A stretch of 64,000 nucleotides of DNA, taken from positions 3,123,043 through 3,187,042 of the forward strand of contig CM039122.1 in NCBI GenBank assembly GCA_022036555.1. The letters are read 5' to 3'. This stretch comes from Microstegium vimineum (taxonomy: Eukaryota > Streptophyta > Magnoliopsida > Poales > Poaceae). The translations under genes and the position numbers were made by a program. Every line of letters starts with the position of its first letter. The first letter of the stretch is position 1. The notes beneath the pieces were generated by a model that saw nothing but the letters and a program-made list of their open reading frames with translations, was not told the origin of the DNA and searched no databases. Shown here piece by piece: positions 23,044 through 34,552 of the stretch.

Positions 23044-24665
23044 ATGGGGCACGTTGCGGCGACGCCTGACAGAGGAGCGCAGGGATCCTTCCCCCACTTC
23101 TACCACACCGACCCCGACTCTGACTCTCCCGATGAGGGTTACGACTCCACCCGGGAATGCTTCCACCTCGACGAGCAGGCCGACCCCCAGGATGACGTCG
23201 ACGACACCGCGGCCACAGAAGAAGGAGGAGGGGGCAACGCTACACCAGCACGAGATGCCAACCCCCCGAGTCCTGATAGAGCCGATCCACCCCCAGACGT
23301 CTAGATCACGCAAGTCCGAGAGCTTCTCAGCAAGCTCGAGGAGGAGCGCCTGCGACTTCAGCAACTCGAGCACGCCCTCGAGCGGGATCGAGGGTGCCCG
23401 CAGGGTGGAGGAGCTCGCGAGCGGGCCCGGGAAGTCCACCGGCAAATCGTCGAGGAGGGGGCGAACGAACCCCGAGTCTTCAACCGCGCCAGCCAGAATG
23501 TCGTAGCGGCCGCAATGCTGCTCTGCGACATGCCGGCGCCATCGACCCTCCAAGCACGGCGTATCAGGAACAAGATCCAGGGGCTTCTCCAAACTGCGGC
23601 CGTGCAGCAAGCGGAGAGCTCAGCCTCGAGGCGTCGAGGGGCTGCCTCCGAGCGACAGGAAGTACCCCCCGACAAAATCAAGAGGTATCCGTCCACCAGG
23701 ACAAAGCGCCCTAGGGCCAAGTCGAGCGACGGCCGGTTCGGGAACGCCTCGTCGACGATCGACCTCCTCGGGTGAACAATCGACGCCGGTACGGCGACGC
23801 CGAGGCTCGAGGCTACAACGCTCACCGTGGTGGGCGCTACTACAGCGACGAAGACCGATCTCGGTCTCCGGAGCCACCGGGGCCCCGAGTCTTCAGCAGA
23901 ACCATCCGGCGGACCCCCCTGCCCGTCCGTTTCCGTCCACCCACCAGCCTGGTCAAGTACAACGGCGAAACCAAGCCAGAGCTCTGGCTTGCCGACTTCA
24001 GACTGGCATGTCAGCTGGGAGGAGCCGACAATGATCACGTCATCATTCGGCAACTCCCACTGTTCCTCTCCGACACCGCTCGCAGATGGCTCGAGGAGCT
24101 GCCCCCGGACTTGATCCAAGACTGGCCCAACCTGGTCAGGATCTTCGAGGGCATCTTCAAAGGCACCTACGAGCGGCTAGGCAACCCCTAGGACCTCCGC
24201 AGCTGCAAGAAGAAGCCAGGGGAGACCCTCCGCGCCTTCACCCGCCGATTCTCGAGGCAGCGTACCGCACTAACCCACATCTCCGACCACGAGGTCATTA
24301 CGACGTTCATCGCCGGAACGACCTGCAAGGAGTTGGTGCGGGAGCTGGGGTGAAACACCCCCAAGACCGCCAACGAGCTCATGGACATCATCGCCAACTA
24401 CGCAGCTGGCGAAGAGGCCGTCGGCGCGTTCTTCCAGATACCTCCAGAGAAGGGGAAGGGCAAGGCGGATGAGCCCGGGGGCTCGAACAACGAGCCCAAG
24501 AAGAACAATGGGCCCTGAAGGAACAACAACGGCAACAGCGGCAGGAAGAAGAAGAAGAACCAACCGGGCGGACGCAACGTCGAGCCCGACGACGAGCCCG
24601 ACGACCTTGTCGCTGCGGCAGACAAGAAGAAGCCTCGAGGGCCCCCTCCCGACGGGGCGTCTTTG
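23044..24665 (+). pseudogene. Tat gag, interrupted
   Basis: Reads through a helical stretch (VRELLSKLEEERLRLQQLEH), a Ser/Arg-rich linker (AAVQQAESSASRRRGAASE) and the retrotransposon gag core (LVKYNGETKPELWLADFRLA, LFLSDTARRWLEELPPD, FEGIFKGTYERLGNP, KPGETLRAFTRRFSRQRTAL), then a Lys-rich tail. TAG at 23302-23304, TGA at 23773-23775 with a nearby frame change, TAG at 24189-24191, TGA near 24351 and TGA near 24516 break it. The leader 22413-23043 is GC-rich and I assign no function to it. Gag would form the virus-like particle. Confidence 0.8.
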
Positions 24666-24670
24666 ATAAG

Positions 24671-25612
24671 ATGCTGAAGGAGCCTTGTCCCTATCATATG
24701 GGGCCGGCGAACCACCGTCTCGAGGACTGTCGCATGCTTCGAAAGCACTTCATCCCTCCTGGCTTCAGGAGAGACGACGACAAAGAAGACCCGCCCTGCG
24801 ACGTCCACGTCAAGGGCGATGCCAAAAAAGGAGGCTTCCCCGAAATCCACGACTGCTACATGATCTACGGGGGACCCTCGACTCGACTCACCACGCGCCA
24901 GCGCAAGAGGGAGCGTCGAGAGGTTTTCTCCGTCCGAGCCCAGGCTCCTCGGTACCTCGACTGGTCACACACGCCGATCACCTTCGACCAGGACGACCAC
25001 CCCGAGCACATCCCCAACGCAGGGGTCTACCCGCTCGTCGTCGATCCGATCATCCTCAACACCCGCCTCACAAAGGTACTCATGGATGAGGGGAGCAGCC
25101 TTAACATCATCTACGCCGAGACCCTCGACCTCCTGGGAATCCCAAGGACCATGCTCCTGCCCAGTGCGGGGGGGTTCCATGGGATTGTCCCGGGGAAGAA
25201 GGCACTTCCAATCGGCCGCATCAAGTTACCCGTTTGCTTCGACGTCCCCTCGAACTTCCGAAAGGAAGAGCTGGCCTTCGAGGTGGTTGCGTTCCGAGGC
25301 ACCTACCACGCCATCATCGGTCGACCGGGGTACGCCAAGTTCATGGCGGTCCTGAACTACACCTACCTCAAGCTCAAGATGCCAGGGCCCTCGGGGGTCA
25401 TCACCGTCGACACCTCCTACGAGCACGCATATGACTGCGACGTCGAGTGCGTGGAAAAAGCCGAGGCTGCCGAGGAGTCGGCCATCCTCGCGGCCCTCGA
25501 CGACTTGTCCAGGGAGATCCCCGACCCCAAGCGACACGCCGACAACTTCGAGCCGGTGGAAGACAACAAGACCGTCCCGCTCGACCCGGCCTCGCGGATG
25601 GGAAGGTGCTGA
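24671..25612 (+). CDS. Tat protease region, open over 313 codons
   Basis: Begins with a Cys/His cluster typical of Tat elements (CPYHMGPANHRLEDCRML) and continues to the retropepsin-like segment around VLMDEGSSLNIIYAETLDLL, then FRGTYHAIIGRPGYAKFMAV, the conserved IIGRPG-type motif. The catalytic triplet reads Asp-Glu-Gly rather than the usual Asp-Ser/Thr-Gly; Tat elements often vary the middle residue. The start at 24671 is the first ATG after the frame break and is probably not a true initiator, since the protein is normally made as part of a gag-pol polyprotein. Confidence 0.75.
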   Translation: MLKEPCPYHMGPANHRLEDCRMLRKHFIPPGFRRDDDKEDPPCDVHVKGDAKKGGFPEIHDCYMIYGGPSTRLTTRQRKRERREVFSVRAQAPRYLDWSHTPITFDQDDHPEHIPNAGVYPLVVDPIILNTRLTKVLMDEGSSLNIIYAETLDLLGIPRTMLLPSAGGFHGIVPGKKALPIGRIKLPVCFDVPSNFRKEELAFEVVAFRGTYHAIIGRPGYAKFMAVLNYTYLKLKMPGPSGVITVDTSYEHAYDCDVECVEKAEAAEESAILAALDDLSREIPDPKRHADNFEPVEDNKTVPLDPASRMGRC

Positions 25613-26760
25613 CGATCAGCGCCACCCTCGAGCCCAAATAGGAAGCAGTGCTCGTCGACTTTCTCCGTGCGAATGTCGACGTGTTTGCATGGAGTCCCTC
25701 GGATATGCCGGGCGTTCCGAGGGAGGTCGCCAAGCACTCCTTGGACATCTGAGCTAGGTCTAAACCGGTGAAGGAACGTCTGTGCCGCTTCGACGAGGAG
25801 AAGCGCAGGATCATCGGGAGGAGGTCGATAAGCTTTTGAAGGCCGGATTCATCAAGGAGGTACATCATCCCGAGTGGTTAGCTAACCCCTTGCTTGTTAA
25901 GAAAAAGAATGGGAAGGATAGGATGTGTGTAGACTACACCAGTTTAAATAAAGCATGTCCCAAGGTTCCTTTCCCACTACCACACATCGACCAAATAGTG
26001 GATTCCACTGCGGGATGCGAAACCCTCTGCTTCCTCGATGCATACTCCGGCTACCACCAAATAAAGATGAAGGAGTCCGATCAGCTCGCGACTTCCTTCA
26101 TCACTCCCTTCGGCATGTTTTGCTACCTCACCATGCCCTTCGGTCTGCGAAACGCCGGGGCCACCTACCAGCGATGCATGCTCCACGTCTTCGAGAAACA
26201 CGTAGGGCCGACCGTCGAGGCCTACGTCGACGACATCGTGGTCAAGTCCAAGACAGTCGGAAACCTGGTCGGAGACCTCGAGATCGCGTTTGGGTGCCTC
26301 CGGGAGAATCACATAAAACTAAACCCTGAGAAGTGTGTCTTCGGGGTCCCTCGAGGCATGCTCTTGGGGTACATAGTTTCCTAGCGCGGAATCGAGGCGA
26401 ATCCCGAGAAGGTAACCGCAATCACGAGGATGGGCCCGATCAACGACCTCAAGAGCGTGCAAAGGGTCACGGGGTGCCTCGCCGCCCTCAGCCGGTTCAT
26501 CTCGAGGCTCGGAGAGAAGGCCCTACCCCTTTACCGCCTCCTGAAGAAGACGGAACACTTCGCGTGGACCGCCGAAGCCGAGGAATCACTCTCGAAGCTC
26601 AAGGCCTTGCTCACCTCGCCCCCGGTCTTGGTACCCCCGAGTCCGGCCGAGCCCCTCTTGCTCTACGTCGCAGCAACCACCCAGGTAGTCAGCGCGGTCG
26701 TAGTAGTCGAGAGGAGGAGGAAGGACACACCCTGCCGGTTTAGAGGCCTGTCTACTTCGT
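25612..26760 (+). pseudogene. Tat reverse transcriptase and first RNase H
   Basis: RT motifs in order: GFIKEVHHPEWLANPLLVKK, RMCVDYTSLNKACP, PLPHIDQIVDSTAGC, LDAYSGYHQIKM, FGLRNAGATYQRCM, YVDDIVVKSK (catalytic YVDD at 26223-26234), LNPEKCVFGV. The connection to RNase H (FAWTAEAEESLSKLKALL) follows. Stops occur at 25639-25641, 25750-25752 and 26382-26384. A frame change near 26750 precedes VYFVSEVLSETKTRYP, which lies downstream in another frame. Confidence 0.9.
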
Positions 26761-27570
26761 GAGCGAGGTGCTTTCTGAGACCAAGACGAGGTACCCCCAC
26801 ATCCAAAAGTTGTTGTACGTGATCGTCCTCACTCGGCGTAAGCTCCAGCACTATTTCCTGGGCCACCCGGTCACCGTGGTCTCATCTTTCCCCCTCGGAG
26901 AGATAATCCAGAACCGGGAGGCGTCTGGAAGGATCGCCAAGTGGTCGGCCGAGCTCATGGGGAGACTATCTCCTATGCCCCTCGGAAGGCCATCAAATCT
27001 CAGGTACTGGCAGATTTCGTTGCAGAATGGACCGACACCCAACTACCCCCAACGCAGGTTCAGAACGAACTCTGGACCATGTACTTCGACGGATCGTTGA
27101 TTAAGACGGGGGCAGGCGCCAGATTGCTGTTCATATCACCCTCAGGGTTCACATGCGCTACATCATCCGGCTCCACTTCCCCACCTCCAACAACGTCGCT
27201 GAGTACGAGGCCCTCGTCAGTGGCCTGCGCATCGCCATCGAGCTCGGAGTTCGACGCCTCGACGTGCGAGGGGACTCTCAGTTGGTGATCGACCAAGTGA
27301 TGAAAGATTCGAGCTGCCACGACCCCAAGATGGAAGCCTACTGCAAGGAGGTCCGAAAACTCGAGGACAAATTCTACGGCCTCGAACTCAACCACGTCGC
27401 CCGTCGGTACAACGAAGCTGCCGACGAGCTGGCCAAAATCGCGTCTACTCGAGGTACGGTCCCTCCCGACATCTTCTCGAGGGATCTTCACAAACCGTCC
27501 GTCGACCTGGACTCGGGGGCTCCCGCCCTCGAGCAAGGGGTCGATCGACTCCCCTCGACCGATCCCCCCT
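26761..27570 (+). pseudogene. Tat second (archaeal-type) RNase H
   Basis: After the end of the first RNase H (YPHIQKLLYVIVLTRRKLQH), a second RNase H follows. WTMYFDGSLIKTGAGA gives the first Asp, NNVAEYEALVSGLRIA the Glu, RGDSQLVIDQVM the next Asp, and YNEAADELAKIAS the last Asp. Two RNase H domains in one pol are diagnostic for the Tat lineage. Frames change near 26990 and 27130, so the polyprotein is broken. The inactive-looking first domain with an added active domain fits what is known of Tat elements. Confidence 0.85.
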
Positions 27571-28878
27571 CGAGCAGGGAAGAGATCATGGAGATCGACG
27601 GGGCTGCCGCAGCGCCAACCCTTCCGATGGATTGGCGCGCACCCTACCTCGAGTACCTAACATGGGGCGAACTCCCAGAGGACCGCACGGAGGCCCGTCG
27701 TGTAGCCCGACGTGCCAAAACCTACGTCTTGTACGGGGACGGCCGCGAGCTATATCGACGTAGCCCGTCTGGTGTACTTCAACGTTGCCTCACCCTCGAG
27801 GAGGGAGGGCATTGCTGAAGGATCTACACTCGGGGGCTTGTGGCCACCACGCGGCGCCGAGAACGCTGGTAGGAAGTGCCTTTCGACAAGGTTTCTACTG
27901 GCCGACGGCCATCACCGACGCCACCAAACTTGTTCGATCTTGCAAGGGATGCCAATTCTACGCCAGGCAGACCCACCTACCCGCCCAAGCTCTTCAGATG
28001 ATACCTATAACCTGGTCGTTCGCAGTATGGGGGCTCGACATGATCGGGCCCCTGAAAAGAACCAAGGGTGGCCACACCCACCTCCTCGTGGCTATAGACA
28101 AGTTCTCGAAGTGGATCAAGGCTCGACCCATCACCAACATCTAGTCTCGACAAGCCGTAATATTCTTCACCGACATCATCCACCGCTTCGGGGTCCCCAA
28201 CGTCATCATCACCGACAACGACATGCAGTTCACCGGCCAAAAGTTCCTGGACTTCTGTGACCATCACCACATCAGGGTGAATTGGTCCGCAGTCGCCCAC
28301 CCTCGAACTAACGGTCAGGTCGAGCGTGTCAATGGTATGGTTCTGCAGGGCCTCAAGCCAAGGATCTTCGATCGGCTGAACAGACATGGCAGGAGATGGG
28401 TCGACGAGCTGCCCGCTGTGCTATGGAGTCTCCGAATGACTCCAAGTCGAGCCACGGGGTTCTCTCCGTTCTTCTTGGTCTATGGGTCCAAGGCCGTCCT
28501 CCCCACTGACCTCGAGTACGGGTCCCCTCGACTGAAAGCCTACAGCGAGCAAGCCAACACAGTAGCCTGAGAGGACTCCCTCGACCAGCTCGAGGAAGCC
28601 CGTGATGTGGCCCTCTTCAAGTCGGCAAAGTACCAGCAAACGCTACGGCGCTACCACGACAAAAACATGCGCAAAAGGGACCTCGACGTCGGTGACCTCG
28701 TCCTGCGCCGTCGACAAAGCAACAAGGGGCGTCACAAGCTGCAACAAGGCCACCTTGGGAGGGACCCTTCATCGTGGCAGAGGTGCTGAAGCCTGGCACT
28801 TACAAACTGAAGAATGAGAAGGGAGAGATCCTCACCAACGCGTGGAACATCGAACAGCTACGTCGCTTCTATCCCTGA
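27571..28878 (+). pseudogene. Tat integrase
   Basis: The N-terminal zinc-binding region (HSGACGHH, CKGCQFYARQTH) precedes the catalytic core: WGLDMIGPLKR (Asp), FGVPNVIITDNDMQFTG (Asp) and HPRTNGQVERVNG (Glu), so the DDE triad is present. The C-terminal part reads ENDLVLRR-like LDVGDLVLRRRQSN and ends LKPGTYKLKNEKGE, NIEQLRRFYP, TGA 28876-28878. TAG at 28143-28145, TGA at 28568-28570 and a frame change near 28760 break it. Confidence 0.85.
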
Positions 28879-28977
28879 GGCCTCGACGCCTCGTACATTT
28901 CTGCATTATGTACACTTATCGCGTTGCGAACGAATAAAATGTTCTCGAAACACATTTCACATTCGTTCATAACTCAA

Positions 28978-29690
28978 AGGTAGCCTCGACTTTGCCCCAG
29001 CAAAGTCGAGCCTCCCTCGGGGATACCCCCGCGGGGGTCCCCCCCCCCCCGTTATCCCCCGAAAAACTCGAGCGTTTTTTCGAAACTCGGCTTTCCCTCT
29101 CGATCTTTCCCTCGAGTACGCTTCGTAACTAAGTAAAGACGCCTCAAACTCCCTAAGGGTCGCGGGTGTCGTCGAGCCAGGGACTCTCCTACGCCCCAGG
29201 GCTATGGTATCCCCGCTCGCTCCCCCCCTTCCAGGGATACGAGCGTGCGTCGAACACTTAGTTCACAAGCGCTGACTCGGGCAAAGAAAGGCAGAGAGAG
29301 CTCAAGAAGTAGAAATAACAAGACACACCCATTTACAACACTGAGGTAGCCTCGACTTTGCCCCAGCAAAGTCAAGCCTCCCTCGGGGGCTAACAGGGGG
29401 GCACCCCCCTCCTAAGTCCCCGAAAAACTCGAGCGTTTTTTCGAAACTCGGCTTTCCCTCTCGATCTTTCCCTCGAGTACGCTTCGGAACTAAGTAAAGG
29501 CCCCTAGAACTCCCTAAGGGTCGCGGGCATCGTCGAGCCAGGGACTCTCCTACGCCCCAGGGCTACAGTATCCCCACTCGCTCCCCCCCTTTCAGGGATA
29601 CGAGCGTGCGTCGAACACTTAGTTCACAAGTGTCGACTCAGGAAAAGAAAAGCAGGGAGAGCTCGAGAAACGAAAATAACAATGTGCATC
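28978..29690. repeat. Tandem 366-bp duplication with hairpin
   Basis: Two copies start with AGGTAGCCTCGACTTTGCCC at 28978 and 29344, and share AAAAACTCGAGCGTTTTTTC, CCCTCGAGTACGCTTCG and CGAGCCAGGGACTCTCCTAC. Each begins with an inverted repeat; in copy 1 CTCGACTTTGC (28985-28995) and GCAAAGTCGAG (29000-29010) form an 11-bp perfect stem with loop CCCA, and copy 2 has one mismatch. A run of 12 or more C follows in copy 1 near 29041. The block sits between the convergent ends of pol and the antisense gene. Confidence 0.8.
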
Positions 29691-29917
29691 TCGATCAAAA
29701 TGCATTAGATATAAGAAGCCCTCGGGGGCTCGGCATTGTATCATTACAAAAGTCTAACTGTTACATGGACCTTCCTGTCCAGATATGGCTCGCAGGCCTG
29801 GGACTACTCATCGAGGGGGTCACCGTCCTCAAGAAGCAATGCAGGAAGTTGGGCATCACGCGTTGGCCACATCGGAAGGTGAAGAGTCTGCAGAAGCTCA
29901 ACGACAGCATCCGAGGG

Positions 29918-32900
29918 CTACTCGGCACCACCTCCATCCGCCGAGGGGATCACCTCGGGCTCGAAGAGCTTCTCCAGCTCACCTCCGGGCACCTCCGCAA
30001 GATCCATCAACTTCTGGCACCTCGCGTCGTTCTCTTCGTCGGTCAGCCTCGGGTCGGTGGCAAACCCGTTGGCGACGACGTTGAGGTCATAATTGTAGGC
30101 CGAGTTGACGATCGCGAGGGCCCGCTTCACGCCCACATGCAGGGCAGCACGGACGTGCTCCGTCACCTCCTGCGTCATGGAGTAGAAGCGGCGCAGCAGG
30201 GAGTCCCCTCGAGCGTCGCCCTCGACCTTCGGCTCCGGCTCGACCGAGAGGTCGTCGCAGAAGGTGTTGATGACGCCCGCGAGCCTCGCGTTAAGGCTCG
30301 CCTCCGTCCCGAGGAGGCCCTGAAGACTGTTCAGGTCCTCGTGGGCTCGGGCCTTGTCCATCGCAAGCTCTGCCAAAACAAGCACACAACCCGGTCAAAA
30401 CCCAAAAGAGCAGGAAGAGGGTCGAGGCAGGGCAGATTCAGCAACACTCTCGAGACACTTACCTTGGGCATGCGCCTCCAGAGTGGCGTAGCTCCGCTCG
30501 GTCTCCTTGAGCTAGCGGCGGACGTCGATAAGCTCGGAGGCCTGACCACTGACCTTAGCCTTGAAGCCCTCGATGGTCTTGCCTGCGTCATCGAGGGCTC
30601 TCTTTTGGTTCATCGCCACCACGCCCAGGGAAATCGCGCGGGTCCGAGCCTTCTCCTCCGCCACGGCCAGCGTGTCGCGCTCGCGGGAGACGGCGTCGAG
30701 GTCGCCCCGGAGACCCCGGATGCCCTCTGTCGCCCGGGCCCGCTCCTCCTTCAGCCGGGCGGCCTCTTCCTCGGCCTTGCGCTTGGCCTCGAGGGCAGCG
30801 TCCCGCTCATGCCCGACCCTGATGGTCGACTGAAGGGCGTCGTCGAGCCTCGACTGCGCCGTCTCCTGGGTGACCCGGGCTGCATCCTGCACGGCCGTAA
30901 AGCCGGCCCTCGCGTGGGTGACCTTCAACTCAGCATCCTCCCGAGCGGCTGCCGCCTCGGCCCTCGCTTGGGCAGCATCGGCCTCCGCCCTCTCTAGCGA
31001 GGCGCGGAGGGCCGGGAGTTGCCCCTGCGCCCGGAGGATTAACTGAGACTTCTCGTAGGACCTCGCCCGCAGCGTCTGACAAGGATGAAAAGGAAGATCA
31101 TCAGAAAAGCAACAGTCTGGCCACCCAAGCAAAACCTAAGGAAGAACGAAACCCACCTCCATCCCCCGGCATATGTCTATGGCGGCGACATTCGCGGCGA
31201 GGCGTACCGAGTGCTCGAACCAAGCCCAGTACTCCTCGAGATGCTCCCACTGCCGGAGCTCGGCCTGGTCGTCGAGCATGAGGAAGAGCTGCTCAGGGTC
31301 TTGAGGGTCCGCCAGCTCAAGGACCTCTTGTCCCCAGTACGCGCTGCGGGTGGCGATCCTCTGTTGGACCTCCCGCATGATGCCCTGGCGCACTGCAGCG
31401 GCACCCCCGCGGCGCTCCACCTCCTGTTGCCAAGTGAAGAAGGGGGAAAACCCCTCCGCCTGGCCTCTCCCGGCCTCGAGGCCACCCCGCGAGGATGTCG
31501 ACGGTCCCGCCGAGCCTTCACCACCGGGCAGAGGAAGCCCCGGCCAGCAGAACGGCCCTGCATGGGGAAAGGTACGAAGAGATCAGTACCTGGTACCACA
31601 GACCCACTACGGCTTGAATAAGTCGGAGCACAACTTACCTCGAGACAACGACCCCCTAGCCTCGAGGCGGGGCCTAGCCACCTCCGGTTCCGCACGAGGG
31701 GCTGCGACGGCGGTCATCTCCGCCGAGCCCACCAGCTCGGCCACCATCTCGGCCACCTCTTCGACGGTAGACTCCATCAGCATCCCGCCCTTCTCCGGCG
31801 CGGGTGTCGCCTCGGGCCGCTCGACCCGACCCCCGTCCTCGACCTCCGGCGTCGACGAAGGGCCCTCAGACGCGGCAGCGGCCATGCCCTCGCGCTCGAG
31901 CCATAGTCGCCCCTCCAGCGAGGCTAGACCCTCGGGCCACCGCCCCGGCGTTGGGTGAGCCGGGGCCTCCCCCTCGTTCGCAGCAACTTGGGGCCCGACC
32001 ACCTCCATCTCGGCGGCGGCTTGAGGCTCGCTCCCCTCGGTCGCGACCGCCGTCGACGCAGGACCCGCGCCTTCCGAGGCGCCAGGTGCACCTCCCTCCG
32101 ACGGATGCACGGGCGCGGCTTCACCCGCCGCTTCGGCGGCCCCCGCCGGCGGGGCGGGCAGGCCCATCTCCTTTGCCGCCTGGGCAGGTGCCGAGGCACC
32201 CTGCGCTGCCCCTCGCTCCATCGCCTCCCGGGCCCTGGCTGCCCACGCTGCCTCGGGGGTGAGTGTTGAAGGGGGTGGAGCAGCGGGACCGGCCTCGATG
32301 GCCGCCTCGACCGCAGCTCCCACCCTCAGCTTCTTGGCAGGGGCGAGAGACGCATCCTCCCGCGGGCGCTTCGACCTGAAAAGGAAACTCGTGCACGACG
32401 ATAAGCACCGGTCGTTAGCAACAAAAGGAGAAATGCGAACAACACCCTCGAACAACCGAAAGGCAACTTACCCCTTCGGGGCCAGGCGTTTCTGGCCGAC
32501 GGCCTTCGGGCCGATCGAGGTCCTGAACACAACCCGCCACGGGGTGGGGGTCGAGCCCGCCTTCGGCACCGTCTCCTGGGCAGGGGCTGACGACGCTCCC
32601 GTCGTCCCCCTGCTGACTTCCTCCTGCACCGACGGGCCCGATGCCCGTGCGCTCGACGCGGCAGGCGCCGAGGGTGTGTCTGCTCAACCCCCCGACGGGG
32701 ATCGCGACGACTGCCCCCGCGTCTGCCGCGGCACTTCGTCTTGAGAAGCCACGGGGCGCTCCCCCCGTGGCTCGGCTTCAACGGTAGGGGCCGACCTCGA
32801 GGTCGACCCCTCTCCTCCTCCGGTTCCGACGGCCACCCTCTGTTCGGGCGCCGTCTGTTCCTCCTCGCTCCAGTCCACCTCGACATTGCTGTCGCTATCC

Positions 32901-34060
32901 TCCTCGTCCTCCTCGTCCTCCTCTTCCGAGGGCGATTCCTCCTTGGGAAGGCCCTCCCGCCTCTGTCGGGCTCGGCGCTGATCCCTCACCTCCCTCTCCC
33001 GGGCCTCCTTGGCCTTGTCCTCCTTGGCCTTGTCCTTCTCCACCTGGAGGCGCCTCGCCTGGGAATCAGCCTGGTCCTCCTTCACCGGCGGAAGCGACTT
33101 CCGGAAGGGAACGTTCCCTTGTGGAACGCAAGGCAGTCAGAACGCAAGCAAAAAAGGCGGACAAGGTAAACACAAGAACTCTAACAGAGGGAGAGGACTT
33201 TACCAGCTCGATGTACCCCTCGTCCGGCCTCATGGGGATCCTGGCGACGTTCTTGGCGTCGAACGAGCCCGCAAAGAAGTGGCGGACGCGGCGGACCACC
33301 CTCTCAGGGGGCAGTTCGTCTCCCAGGAGGCGACACCCCGAGAGGTCGACCCCCGGACGCATCTCGTCGAGGCGGAGGGGTCAAGCCATCAGTGGCATGA
33401 CCCGCCGCTGATGGAATGCCGACGCAACGATCGCCGCCGTGAGTCCCTCCTTTAGACACCCGACCGCGTCCAGCAGGTTGTCGAGACGGCGCTGCTTGCT
33501 TTGCATGACGCCGTACCTCCAGCAGTCGGGCTGCACGTCGATCGTCCTCCCGGTGTAGGCTGGGAGCAGGTTGTCTTCGTTCCTTAGGTAAAACCACCCG
33601 GAGTGCCATCCGGAGTGGCTCGACGAAAGCTTCGCCGGGATCCAGAAGTCCGACCGCTTAAGGGCGATGCAGCAGCACCCGGCCCTGACCATCTTGCGGG
33701 TACCCTTGATGGCCGACGCGTGGAAGATGTTTGCCTCGAAGAGATGGAGCCATAACTCCCAATGAGGCTCGATCCCGAGGTAGCCTTCGCACACGGCGGC
33801 AAAGACCATCGCATGGCAGACGCCATTGGGGGTGAGGTGTTGAAGCTCCACGCCATAGTGGTAGAGGATTGCGCGCAGAAGACAGCTGGGTGGGGCGCCT
33901 AGTCCCGCCCGGTGGAAGATCTCGAAGCTCACCACATATCCCTCCGGCGGATTGGGCTCGGCATGGTCCGGCGATGGCAACAACTACTCCGGTCAGTCGG
34001 TCGAGGTGACAGGCCGAAGGAGGCCGCTCTCCACCAAATCCCCTAGGCGCGAGGCGGTCA
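29918..34060 (-). pseudogene. Tat antisense gene with five introns
   Basis: On the strand opposite gag-pol, six exon blocks (about 34060-33204, 33117-32472, 32375-31639, 31557-31157, 31075-30463, 30369-29918) are separated by five GT-AG introns of 81-96 bp. Reading phase is continuous across four introns; the first is off by one base. Exon 1 holds the putative gypsy-type transposon domain (YVVSFEIFHRAGLGAPPSCL, FFAGSFDAKNVARIPMR); later exons encode acidic, Ala-rich and coiled-coil regions (RAQGQLPALRASLERAEADA) and a helical C-terminal domain. Stops include two near 33990, one at 33381-33383, TGA 32684-32686 and TAG 30512-30514. Antisense ORFs are known in Tat elements; their role is unknown. 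Confidence 0.75.
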
Positions 34061-34552
34061 TCGGGACGCGAGCCAATCATCGGGACCGACAAGGCTGTAC
34101 CATGCCATGGGATCAAGGAGGCCGGTGCGCTTGGGCTTGGGGGCGGAAGGTACGTTCCCAATCTCCCCTCTCTTTCTCTCGCGTGCGCAGAGGTCCAATT
34201 CGCAGGGCGTCTAAGGCAATGGCGGGGAGAAGGAGACAGGGAAGGCGATGGCAAGGAGGCAGGGAGTGCAAGTGCGCGGAAAAAGCACCCGACTCCTCAC
34301 CGTCGCTATTTATAAGCGGGAGGCCAACGAACGGATCCTGCAGAACAGGCAAGAGAATCTCTGCATTTAATACGCCTATACTCCCCTTCCTCGTCTTCCT
34401 CCAGGATAAGGCGTTATGTCCCATCGTCGGGCTCCGCACCGCACTTCGCCCTGCAACTGCCACTGTTGCGCCGAACGGACATCGCCTAAAAAGGCGCGTG
34501 GTCGGAAGCGTTATCTTCAGAGGTAAGGAATCTTGAGGCAGCGAGAGCTGGC

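Noticed and set aside
22694..23506. 270-codon plus-strand frame before Tat gag
   Set aside because: Ser/Pro/Thr-rich and out of frame with the gag helices that follow at 23305; kept only as leader, though part may be a frameshifted gag N-terminus.
22630..23610. 326-codon minus-strand frame in the Tat leader and gag region
   Set aside because: It overlaps recognisable gag on the plus strand, has no domain and arises from GC-rich sequence with few stops.
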